Part shown: piece by piece, positions 1 to 5,996 of the stretch
Layout: each line of letters starts with the position of its first letter
Position numbering within the stretch: position 1 is the stretch's first letter
From: Thermodesulfobacteriaceae bacterium
Lineage (GTDB): Bacteria; Desulfobacterota; Thermodesulfobacteria; Thermodesulfobacteriales; Thermodesulfobacteriaceae
Length of the DNA stretch: 8,051 nt
Assembly: GCA_015494725.1 (NCBI GenBank)
Contig: WGAR01000155.1
Span: 1-8,051, forward strand
Reading direction: 5' to 3'
The notes under the pieces: model-generated
What the model was told of the DNA's origin: nothing
Database searches by the model: none
What the model saw: the letters and a program-made list of their open reading frames with translations, nothing else
Made by a program: the position numbers and the translations under genes

Positions 1-51
1 TACCCCAGCGGATCCTAAGTCCGCAGCGTCTGCCTATTCCGCCACTCCCGC
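1..51 (-). tRNA. tRNA-Leu (anticodon UAG), 5' part only, cut by the window start
   Basis: Read on the minus strand from base 51, the sequence begins GCGGGAGTGGCGGAA and continues through a D-arm ending in GGCAGACGC, which is the typical 5' half of a bacterial tRNA-Leu. The anticodon stem is GCGGA/TCCGC around the loop CTTAGGA, which puts anticodon TAG at bases 15-17 and predicts decoding of CUA/CUN leucine codons. The window ends just as the variable arm begins, so the long class II variable arm, the T-arm and the 3' acceptor strand are not visible. It is transcribed away from the flippase gene; the 3' end, where integrative elements usually insert, lies outside the window. Confidence 0.9.
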
Positions 52-265
52 CCGATGACGACCCTGTCGTAAGTAGGAAAAAAGGCTTCAGGCTAATAAT
101 CCGTCCGGAAACTTAATATTGTTTGGGTTTGGACCAAAAGTCAAGATTGGAGGGGCTCGCCTCCGGTATTTCCAAAGGATATTTCCGGTGGTAAAAGCAA
201 GGAAGATTCCGGAGGGGAAAAATGGCCCGCAAGGCAAGACGGATCCATTCCCCAGATGGGCTAAG
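52..265. other. intergenic region between the tRNA-Leu and the flippase gene
   Basis: This region should hold divergent promoters for the leftward tRNA and the rightward glycan cassette, but I could not find a convincing -35/-10 pair for either. An AT-rich stretch (about 93-120) contains TAATAAT and TAATAT, which could be -10 elements without good -35 partners. GGAGG (149-153) and CCTCC (160-164) could form a small 5-bp hairpin of no obvious role. The flippase frame stays open back to a TTG at 119, with another possible start at GTG 188 behind AAAGGA (174-179). The encoded stretch is basic and proline-rich and does not resemble the family's N-terminus. A 15-codon ORF (222-269) occupies the right end. 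Confidence 0.4.
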
Positions 266-269
266 ATGA
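222..269 (+). CDS. possible 15-codon leader ORF coupled to the flippase gene
   Basis: ATG at 222 is preceded by a strong Shine-Dalgarno, GGAGGGG at 211-217, with a 4-nt spacer. The ORF encodes MARKARRIHSPDGLR, a very basic 15-residue peptide that I do not recognise. Its TGA (267-269) overlaps the flippase ATG at 266 in an ATGA junction. The flippase ATG has no Shine-Dalgarno of its own, so translation of this mini-ORF could deliver ribosomes to the flippase start by coupling. The peptide may have no function itself. Alternatively the ORF is chance and the flippase starts further upstream in its own frame (GTG 188 or TTG 119). The Shine-Dalgarno and overlap are seen; the role is inferred. Confidence 0.3.
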   Translation: MARKARRIHSPDGLR

Positions 270-1129
270 ATATCCACGACTATACCGTCCTCCTGCGCTC
301 GCTGGACCGAAAGGCCCTGAAACTGGTAGGCACCGCCATAGGTGTATATTATTTGAGCGTATTCATTTATGCTCTCCGATGGAAGCTGGTGCTGGAGGAG
401 ATGGGCAGAAACATCCCCCTTTCCGACCTGGTCAGGATTAATCTGTCCTCAATTTTTGTAAATAATATAACCCCCATGAGTCGTAGCGGAGGAGAAGTGT
501 TGAGAATAACCTGGCTTTCTAAAAAATATAAAGTACCGATAATCTTATCCAGTATCAGTATTGTCTATGAAAGATTTTCTGAAATAATACCCATATTAAT
601 TCTCACTTTGATAAGTATTTCTTACTTTACCGCTAATATTATTCTGTTTATATTGTCTCTTTCTCTAATTCTGGTCTTAGTCTGGCTCAAGTGGGACAAA
701 TTGATCAGGCTATCCCTAAAACTCTTCAGACTAAATCTGAAGGAAAACGAACTCCTTTCCGTCCTTGATCTCCAAAAAAAGACCCGTTTGAACCTCGCCG
801 CCGTGGGGCTGAGTTCCCTGGTATGGGCCCTGGATATCCTTAGGCTCAAACTTATTGCCCTGGTCTTCGGCTGGCACCCCTCCCTCACCCTGGTGGCGGT
901 CATATCCCTGGCCAATCTGGTCTTCGGGCTCTTGGCTTTTACTCCCGGAGGGGTGGGCATAGTGGAGGGAGGGCTGACCGGAGTGCTGCTCTATCTGGGG
1001 GTTCCTCTACCCCTTTCCCTTTCGGTTACCCTTCTGGAGAGGTTCATTTCTTATGGGTTGAGCACGGTGGTGGGTTTTATGGTCCTAGCCACCTCAGGAG
1101 GTATGGAGATATGGAAGGCCTTAAGATAG
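266..1129 (+). CDS. flippase-like integral membrane protein (lysylphosphatidylglycerol synthase TM / UPF0104 family)
   Basis: This is a polytopic membrane protein of the flippase-like (AglD/MprF membrane-domain) family, whose members sit beside glycosyltransferases and are thought to move lipid-linked substrates or build envelope lipids. Counting from ATG 266 (287 aa), family signatures are ALRWKLVL near residues 36-43, NNITPMSRSGGE at 66-77 and TPGGVGIVEGG at 226-236. Hydrophobic helices lie at about 21-39, 103-143, 175-203, 208-229 and 237-275. The usual first helix before the RW motif is absent in every start considered: ATG 266, GTG 188 (Shine-Dalgarno AAAGGA) and TTG 119. I chose 266 because the upstream codons encode basic, non-membrane sequence and a leader ORF stop overlaps this ATG. 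The middle third is far more AT-rich than either flank. The 3' end overlaps the glycosyltransferase start by 19 nt. Family assignment is firm; substrate is unknown; the start is uncertain. Confidence 0.8.
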   Translation: MNIHDYTVLLRSLDRKALKLVGTAIGVYYLSVFIYALRWKLVLEEMGRNIPLSDLVRINLSSIFVNNITPMSRSGGEVLRITWLSKKYKVPIILSSISIVYERFSEIIPILILTLISISYFTANIILFILSLSLILVLVWLKWDKLIRLSLKLFRLNLKENELLSVLDLQKKTRLNLAAVGLSSLVWALDILRLKLIALVFGWHPSLTLVAVISLANLVFGLLAFTPGGVGIVEGGLTGVLLYLGVPLPLSLSVTLLERFISYGLSTVVGFMVLATSGGMEIWKALR

Positions 1130-2328
1130 CCCTGGTTTCGGATTGGTTCTTCCCCAGCGTGGGAGGAATCGAATATCATCTTCATGACCTGGCTACGGAG
1201 CTCGTCCGGAGGGGACACCGGGTCCATCTCATCACCGGCAACGGAGATTATCCCGACGAAAACCTCCCCTATAAGGTTCACCGCTTTAAAGGACAACTAA
1301 CCCTGGAAAGTTTTAAGGTGAATTTCGGCCCGGAGATGCTCAAAAATATCAACGAACTATACAAAAACGAACGCTTCGATATCACGCACAGTCATAGCTT
1401 CTATTCTCCTCTGGCCGTGACCGTGGCCAACCTTTCCTCGGGGATAAGAGGGGTCCCCAGCCTCTTGACCGGACATTCCCTCCTCGGAGATTCCTTCCTG
1501 AATCCTTTTTATGTAAGATTCTTGCGCCTATTTCTCCACAAGATCCATGCCTTCATAGCCGTAAGCGGAGCGGTAAAGAGGGACCTGGAGGCCATTCTGG
1601 GGAAAAACTCCGGGAAAAGAAAGATCCACGTTATTCCCAACGGCATAAATACCGATTTCTGGAAACCCGCGGCGGACAGATGGGCCTGGAAAAAGCGTCT
1701 GGGGTGGACCGAAACGGTCGTGATCACCGTCTCGCGTCTGACCAAAAGAAAAAGGGTGCACCTAATTCCTAGACTGGCCCGAGAGATCAGGTCAAGATAC
1801 GGCCGAAGGGTTATCTTTCTGATCATCGGGGACGGTCCCGAGAGGCGAAACATCCAGGCCCTCATCCGGGAATACGGGGTGGAGGATACGGTCAAACTCC
1901 TGGGCAGACGAACGAGAGAGGAGGTTCGGGCCTATCTCCAGGCCAGTGACATCTATCTTTCCCCCACCATCTATGAAGCCTTCGGAATAGCCGCTCTGGA
2001 GGCCATGGCCTGCGGGGTCCCGGTGGTGGCCAATAACCACGGTGGAATAAGCGAAGTCGTGGAGCACGGAGCAACCGGTCTGGTTTCCTATAATGATGAA
2101 GAGCTCCGGCAGCATCTTCAGAACCTGATCGAAAACGAGGATCTGCGGAGGGAAATGGGGCAAAAAGCCCGCCGGAGGGCCGAGGAACGTTTCAGCTGGA
2201 AGAGATTGATCCCCGAGATCGTCCGTGTTTATGAGGACACCCTAAGCAGCGCCGAGCGAAGACTCTTTATGCTTTATCTTTTCCATCAGATGCTCAGGAA
2301 AAGGGCCCGTTCATGCCGGTATCCCTGA
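1111..2328 (+). CDS. GT4-family glycosyltransferase (PIG-A-like)
   Basis: This is a retaining, nucleotide-sugar-dependent GT-B glycosyltransferase of 405 aa, a normal length for GT4. The N-terminal Rossmann domain opens with KIALVSDWFFPSVGGIEYH (residues 5-23), including the GG loop that contacts the donor. ITHSHS lies near residue 90, and VIPNGINTDFW (starting at 174) marks entry to the C-terminal domain. The EX7E motif is E289-AFGIAAL-E297, followed by AMACGVPVVA. The opening resembles the PIG-A branch, which transfers GlcNAc to phosphatidylinositol, but sequence alone does not fix donor or acceptor. AGGAGGT at 1096-1102 supports the start. The gene overlaps the flippase by 19 nt and the deacetylase by 16 nt, so the three are probably cotranscribed and coupled. 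The last ~25 residues are a basic tail outside the conserved fold. It probably acts on the cytoplasmic membrane face. Confidence 0.9.
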   Translation: MEGLKIALVSDWFFPSVGGIEYHLHDLATELVRRGHRVHLITGNGDYPDENLPYKVHRFKGQLTLESFKVNFGPEMLKNINELYKNERFDITHSHSFYSPLAVTVANLSSGIRGVPSLLTGHSLLGDSFLNPFYVRFLRLFLHKIHAFIAVSGAVKRDLEAILGKNSGKRKIHVIPNGINTDFWKPAADRWAWKKRLGWTETVVITVSRLTKRKRVHLIPRLAREIRSRYGRRVIFLIIGDGPERRNIQALIREYGVEDTVKLLGRRTREEVRAYLQASDIYLSPTIYEAFGIAALEAMACGVPVVANNHGGISEVVEHGATGLVSYNDEELRQHLQNLIENEDLRREMGQKARRRAEERFSWKRLIPEIVRVYEDTLSSAERRLFMLYLFHQMLRKRARSCRYP

Positions 2329-3032
2329 CCTTTGACGTGGAGGAAGACTGCCCTCCCTATCTCACCTCCACCCGGGGCATGGAGGAGGGGTTGCCCCGGA
2401 TCCTGGATCTTCTGGCCGAGCGAGGGATTCGAGGAACCTTCTTCTTTACCGCCCGTATGGCTCTAAAGTATCCCCGGCTGGTAAAACGGGTGCTCGAGGA
2501 GGGACACGAATTGGGCTGTCATGCCTACGACCACGAGCGTCTGGACCAGCTTCCCCGGGAAAGAGCCGCGGAGCTCATCCGACAGGCCCTGGAGGTATTG
2601 CGAGGCTTCGGGGAGGTAATTTCTTTCCGGGCCCCCAATCTCCAGCTCCCCCGGAATCTGCTGCCGGTACTGCGGGAAAACGGGATCCTGGTGGATTCCT
2701 CCCGGGCGGTTTACAAGGGCCACTGGCGGGTTTCGCGAGAGGAAGGAATCCTGGAGCTTCCGGTATCCGTAACCTCCTCGGTCTTGCGTTTACCCTGGAG
2801 CCTTCAGAAACCCCTGCATCTTTTTCTTCGGGAACCCCGGATCTATTTCGCCCACCCCTGGGAATTTGTGCCCATAAAAGGGGTCCGCCTGGACTGTCGT
2901 TTCCATACCGGGAATACGGCCCTGAGACTCCTGGCCAGACTCATCGATTTTTATCGCCAGAGGAAGACGCCTTTCCTCCTTCTAAGGGACTACCTGAGGC
3001 TTTATCCTTCCTCAGATCCTCACAGAGCTTGA
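2313..3032 (+). CDS. CE4 polysaccharide deacetylase (NodB-like)
   Basis: This 239-aa metal-dependent deacetylase has the CE4 motifs in order. Motif 1 is TFDVEED, with candidate base D8. Motif 2 is the metal-binding pair H70 and H74 in GCHAYDH. Motif 3 is RAPN at 106-109, with Asn where Tyr is common. FAHPWEF supplies a late histidine, H181. The HPWE element is typical of the NodB-like subgroup found with exopolysaccharide and glycolipid genes. No signal peptide is visible (start MPVSLTFDVEED), so it is probably cytoplasmic and would deacetylate a precursor such as a lipid-linked N-acetyl sugar rather than a finished wall polymer; that is inference. The ATG lies inside the glycosyltransferase gene behind an AGGAAAAGG stretch (2296-2304). 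The 3' end overlaps the convergent Rrf2 gene by 92 nt. Confidence 0.88.
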   Translation: MPVSLTFDVEEDCPPYLTSTRGMEEGLPRILDLLAERGIRGTFFFTARMALKYPRLVKRVLEEGHELGCHAYDHERLDQLPRERAAELIRQALEVLRGFGEVISFRAPNLQLPRNLLPVLRENGILVDSSRAVYKGHWRVSREEGILELPVSVTSSVLRLPWSLQKPLHLFLREPRIYFAHPWEFVPIKGVRLDCRFHTGNTALRLLARLIDFYRQRKTPFLLLRDYLRLYPSSDPHRA

Positions 3033-3444
3033 GCCTTTCCTGATATTTACGGGCCAGATCCGCGATGGTAATGCGGGCAAGCGTCTCCCGGATAACCTCG
3101 GTCAGGAGATCCCATACGTCGCGCGTGGGGCATATAGGACTCATTTCACAGAGATCCGGGTAATGGACACAGGGGGTAACCCCTTCGTCTCCTTCAAGGA
3201 TGGATACCACCTCCCAGACGGTGATCTCCTCCGGAGAGCGGGCCAGGGCATACCCTCCACGGGCTCCACGATGACTTTTAATTAGCCCGGCTTTTTTAAG
3301 AGGAATTATAAGCTGTTCAAGATATTTTACGGAGAGTTTTTGCCTTCGAGCTATCTCTCCCAGCTGCACCGGGCCTTTTTCGTGGTGCACGGCCAATTCC
3401 ACCATCATTCGGGTACCGTATCGGCTTCTAGTGGTAATCCTCAT
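2941..3444 (-). CDS. Rrf2-family transcriptional regulator, probable Fe-S sensor, CymR/IscR-like
   Basis: This 167-aa winged-helix regulator starts MRITTRSRYGTRMMVELA, the canonical Rrf2 opening, which fixes the ATG at 3444 although the frame is open far upstream across metY. The helix-turn-helix covers about residues 26-58 (LGEIARRQKLSVKYLEQLI), and the wing is HRGARGGYAL (58-67). C92, C99 and C105 (spacing C-x6-C-x5-C) match the region where IscR, NsrR and RirA ligate an Fe-S cluster, whereas CymR lacks these cysteines. Residues beyond about 138 form a charged tail outside the fold, encoded antisense to the deacetylase 3' end. The gene is divergent from the metY operon with 111 bp between the starts. 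Its likely role is control of sulfide assimilation and of itself in response to cysteine, sulfide or Fe-S status; the ligand is not determinable here. Confidence 0.92.
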   Translation of the reverse strand: MRITTRSRYGTRMMVELAVHHEKGPVQLGEIARRQKLSVKYLEQLIIPLKKAGLIKSHRGARGGYALARSPEEITVWEVVSILEGDEGVTPCVHYPDLCEMSPICPTRDVWDLLTEVIRETLARITIADLARKYQERLKLCEDLRKDKASGSPLEGGKASSSGDKNR

Positions 3445-3451
3445 ATTGCCT

Positions 3452-3480
3452 TTTATAGATGCCAACTTCTCATTTTTCAA
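3452..3480 (-). promoter_or_regulatory. leftward sigma-70-type promoter of the Rrf2 gene
   Basis: On the minus strand TTGAAA (3480-3475) and TATAAA (3457-3452) are separated by exactly 17 bp, a near-consensus promoter. Transcription would be expected to start about 6-8 nt past the -10, that is at about 3446-3444, right at the ATG at 3444. The regulator mRNA would then be leaderless or nearly so. No Shine-Dalgarno is seen before the ATG, only AAAAGGC within the few bases upstream. Confidence 0.55.
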
Positions 3481-3485
3481 TACGC

Positions 3486-3514
3486 TTGCAATCCATATAA
3501 TATCAGTATATATT
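3486..3514 (+). promoter_or_regulatory. rightward sigma-70-type promoter of the metY operon
   Basis: TTGCAA (3486-3491) and TATATT (3509-3514) are separated by 17 bp. The predicted start near 3520-3522 leaves a leader of about 35 nt before the metY ATG at 3556. The leader contains the Shine-Dalgarno AAGGAGA (3544-3550) and is too short for a SAM or T-box leader. The -35 lies 5 bp from the -35 of the leftward Rrf2 promoter, so the two promoters are back to back and could be controlled by one bound regulator. Confidence 0.55.
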
Positions 3515-3518
3515 TTGG
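3493..3518. promoter_or_regulatory. candidate Rrf2 operator (imperfect palindrome) over the metY promoter
   Basis: This 26-bp AT-rich segment begins CCA and ends TGG, with inner ATAT/ATAT arms around a central CAGT. By hand count 8 of 13 opposed pairs are complementary. It covers the spacer and -10 of the rightward promoter, a position where bound repressor would block metY transcription. Rrf2 proteins bind such AT-rich dyads as dimers. AT-rich promoter DNA can look palindromic by chance, so this is a candidate only. Confidence 0.35.
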
Positions 3519-3555
3519 CAATAGTTTTTTGAAGACCCCAAGCAAGGAGACCGAA

Positions 3556-4809
3556 ATGAACCGGAACTGGAGGTTTGAGACCCGCGTCATTCATGAGGGC
3601 ATCCACCCGGAACGGTGGGAGGGGGCCACCCTTCCCCCCATTTATCAGACCGCCTCGCACCGGCATCCCACGGCGGAAAGCCTGCGCGAGGCCTTCGGCG
3701 GCCGAAGTGCGGACCACATCTATCTCCGGCTCACCAACCCCACCAACCGTGTGCTGGAGGAGAAACTGGCCGCGCTGGAAGGAGGGGCCGGAGCGGTGGT
3801 TACCTCCTCCGGGATGGCGGCCATCACCAACGCCTGTATGGCCCTCCTGCGCAGCGGGGACGAATTCGTGGCCGGAAATTCCCTCTTTATGTCCACCTAT
3901 GTTCTTTTCGCCCAGGTATTCAAAAAGTACGGAATTACGGCCCGCTTCGTGGAACCCACGGACCTTGAGGCCATCCGGAAGGCGGTAAACGAGAGGACCC
4001 GTTTCATCTTCGTGGAGACCATCGGGAACCCCAAGATGGATGTTCCGGATCTCGCGGCCATCGCGGAAATCGCCCATGCCCACGGAATCCCCCTCCTGGT
4101 GGACAACACCCTGGCCACCCCTTACCTCTGCCGACCCCTGGAACTCGGAGCCGATGTGGTTATCCATTCCACCACCAAATATCTCAGCGGACACGGCTGC
4201 GCCACCGGAGGAGTGATCATCGACGGAGGACGCTTTGACTGGATGAATTCCAAATTCGCCGAGGAATTTAAACCCTTCGTGGATCGGAAGGGCCCTCTGG
4301 CCTATCTGGACAAGGTGTGGCGGGAACATCACATCAACTTCGGAACCACTCAGAGTCCCTTTCACGCCTATCTCACCATGCTCGGACTCGATACCCTGGC
4401 CGTGCGCATGGAGCGCCACCTCGCTAACGCCATGGAGGTGGCCCGCTTCCTGGCCGAACACCCCCGGGTGAAATGGGTACGCTACCCCGGGCTTCCGGAT
4501 CACCCCGACCGGGAGGTGGCGCAGAGACAGTTCCGGGGAAAGGGCTTCGGGGCCCTCATCGCCTTCGGCCTTGAGGACCAGGAAACCTGCTTCCGGTTCA
4601 TCCAAAACCTGCGTCTTATCTTTAATCTGGCCAATCTCGGGGACTGCAAGACCCTCATCATCCATCCCTATTCCTCCCAGTACCTGTCTTTCCCCGAGGA
4701 GACCCGGCGCTACCTTTCCATTACCCCGGATCTTCTCCGTCTTTCGGTGGGCCTAGAGGCCGTGGAGGACATCTGCGAGGACCTGAGGCAGGCCCTGGAT
4801 CGTCTTTAA
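3556..4809 (+). CDS. metY: O-acetylhomoserine sulfhydrylase (Cys/Met metabolism PLP enzyme family)
   Basis: This 417-aa PLP enzyme is predicted to convert O-acetylhomoserine and sulfide to homocysteine and acetate in the cytoplasm. Features in order: ETRVIHEG near the N-terminus, the YLRLTNPTNRVLE segment, SSGMAAI, VDNTLATPYLCRP, and STTKYLSGHG with the PLP lysine at K208. Later come SPFHAYLTMLGLDTLAVRM and NLGDCKTLIIHP, then LLRLSVGLE near the end, all typical of MetY and relatives. The motif after IIHP reads YSSQYLS (S373, S374, Q375, Y376) where most relatives have a STTH-type sequence. The ATG at 3556 is chosen for its Shine-Dalgarno (AAGGAGA, 5-nt spacer) and because homology begins there; the 72 further upstream codons cross the divergent promoters. 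First gene of the operon, 14 nt before metX. MetZ or cystathionine gamma-synthase activity is the alternative, but the metX-linked context favours MetY. Confidence 0.87.
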   Translation: MNRNWRFETRVIHEGIHPERWEGATLPPIYQTASHRHPTAESLREAFGGRSADHIYLRLTNPTNRVLEEKLAALEGGAGAVVTSSGMAAITNACMALLRSGDEFVAGNSLFMSTYVLFAQVFKKYGITARFVEPTDLEAIRKAVNERTRFIFVETIGNPKMDVPDLAAIAEIAHAHGIPLLVDNTLATPYLCRPLELGADVVIHSTTKYLSGHGCATGGVIIDGGRFDWMNSKFAEEFKPFVDRKGPLAYLDKVWREHHINFGTTQSPFHAYLTMLGLDTLAVRMERHLANAMEVARFLAEHPRVKWVRYPGLPDHPDREVAQRQFRGKGFGALIAFGLEDQETCFRFIQNLRLIFNLANLGDCKTLIIHPYSSQYLSFPEETRRYLSITPDLLRLSVGLEAVEDICEDLRQALDRL

Positions 4810-4823
4810 GGGGTGAGGAGGCA

Positions 4824-5996
4824 ATGAGTGAGTACATCACCCACGACCGCCGAGGCCGTTCGGTGGGTATCGTCCAGAAGAAATACTTTACCTTTGCCTA
4901 TCCTCCGCATCTCTTTCCCCTGGAGTGCGGGGCCAAGCTGGGCCCCATTACCCTGGCCTACGAGACTTACGGTCAGCTCAATGCCGACCGCAGCAATGCC
5001 ATCCTCATCCTGCACGCCCTCTCCGGGGACTCGCATGTGGCCGGGTATTACTCCGAAAACGACCCCAAGCCCGGCTGGTGGGACTTCATGGTGGGGCCGG
5101 GGAAGGCCATCGATACCGAGAAGTACTTCGTGATCTGCTCCAACATCCTGGGGGGATGCGCCGGAAGCACCGGTCCTTCCTCCATCAACCCCAACACCGG
5201 AAGACCTTATGCCCTGGAGTTCCCTTTTGTGACCATCGGGGACATGGTGCGGGCCCAGAGGGTGCTCATCGAGCACCTGGGCATCCGCAAACTCCTGGCG
5301 GTGATAGGAGGGTCCCTGGGAGGGATGCAGGTCCTGGAGTGGGCGCTTCGGTATCCGGAAATGGTCCATGCGGCCATCCCCATTGCCACCACCACCCGCC
5401 ACTCGGCCCTGGCCATCGCCTTCAACGAGGTGGCCCGGCAGGCCATCATGGCCGATCCCAACTGGAGGGGAGGCAATTACTACGACGGTCCCCGACCGGA
5501 GATGGGCCTGGCCGTGGCCCGCATGATCGGCCATATAACCTATCTTTCCGATCGGGCCCTGCGGCGTAAGTTCGGCCGCCGGCTCCAGAATAAAAGCCAC
5601 TTTTCCTTCGGCTTTGAGGTGGATTTCCAGGTGGAAAGCTATCTCCGTTATCAGGGACGGAAGTTCGTGGAAAGGTTCGACGCCAATTCCTTCCTCTATA
5701 TCACCAAGGCCGCGGATTATTTCGATGTGAAACGCCAGCACGGAGAAGGGTCCCTGGTCAAGGCCTTCTCCAAGGCCCGGGCCCGTTTTCTGGTCATCTC
5801 CTTCTCCTCGGACTGGCTCTACCCCACCTATCAGTCCCGGGAGATGGTCAAGGCCATGAAGAAAAACGAACTGGACGTGAGTTTCTGTGAGATCGAGGCC
5901 GACTGGGGTCACGATGCCTTTCTCATCCCCAACGAGAAATTCGAGGAGCTGGTGCACAGTTTTCTGGAGAGGGTCAGCCGTGAGTTTGAGCCTTAA
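4824..5996 (+). CDS. metX: homoserine O-acetyltransferase
   Basis: This 390-aa alpha/beta-hydrolase-fold enzyme activates homoserine with acetyl-CoA to O-acetylhomoserine, the substrate for the MetY encoded just upstream. Visible family signatures are LAYETYG, LILHALSGDSH, NILGGCAGSTGPSSINP and the nucleophile elbow GGSLGGM with S164. The triad is completed by D330 in SSDWLYP and H363 in DWGHDAFL. Length is typical for MetX. Some MetX-family enzymes use succinyl-CoA, and I did not resolve acyl specificity; the sulfhydrylase partner fits acetyl. The ATG is preceded by AGGGGTGAGGAGG at 4809-4821; the GGTG part gives a normal spacer, whereas GGAGG would sit only 2 nt away. The metW gene begins inside its last codons. 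Confidence 0.94.
   Translation: MSEYITHDRRGRSVGIVQKKYFTFAYPPHLFPLECGAKLGPITLAYETYGQLNADRSNAILILHALSGDSHVAGYYSENDPKPGWWDFMVGPGKAIDTEKYFVICSNILGGCAGSTGPSSINPNTGRPYALEFPFVTIGDMVRAQRVLIEHLGIRKLLAVIGGSLGGMQVLEWALRYPEMVHAAIPIATTTRHSALAIAFNEVARQAIMADPNWRGGNYYDGPRPEMGLAVARMIGHITYLSDRALRRKFGRRLQNKSHFSFGFEVDFQVESYLRYQGRKFVERFDANSFLYITKAADYFDVKRQHGEGSLVKAFSKARARFLVISFSSDWLYPTYQSREMVKAMKKNELDVSFCEIEADWGHDAFLIPNEKFEELVHSFLERVSREFEP

Noticed and set aside
1..1129. Genomic island inserted at the tRNA-Leu, given the AT-rich flippase beside it
   Set aside because: The flippase lies at the tRNA 5' end, whereas tRNA-targeting integrases use the 3' end, which is outside the window. No integrase or attachment repeat is visible.
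2900..3060. Bidirectional intrinsic terminator between the convergent genes
   Set aside because: Short complementary pieces such as GGCC/GGCC exist, but there is no stable GC-rich stem followed by a T-run on either strand.
3340..3555. 72-codon upstream extension of the metY reading frame
   Set aside because: It overlaps the Rrf2 coding start and the divergent promoters and has no family similarity; ATG 3556 has a good Shine-Dalgarno and the conserved N-terminus.
3515..3555. SAM riboswitch or T-box leader for the met operon
   Set aside because: The predicted leader is only about 35 nt and shows no conserved structure of these classes.
2941..4665. A 574-codon open frame on the minus strand reaching across metY
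   Set aside because: Only the last 167 codons (from ATG 3444) look like a protein, the Rrf2 regulator. The upstream part is low-complexity antisense of metY and would cross both promoters.
4806..5957. A 383-codon open frame antisense to metX
   Set aside because: It is a shadow of GC-rich codon bias: Gly/His/Pro-rich with no recognisable domain, opposite a clearly conserved enzyme.
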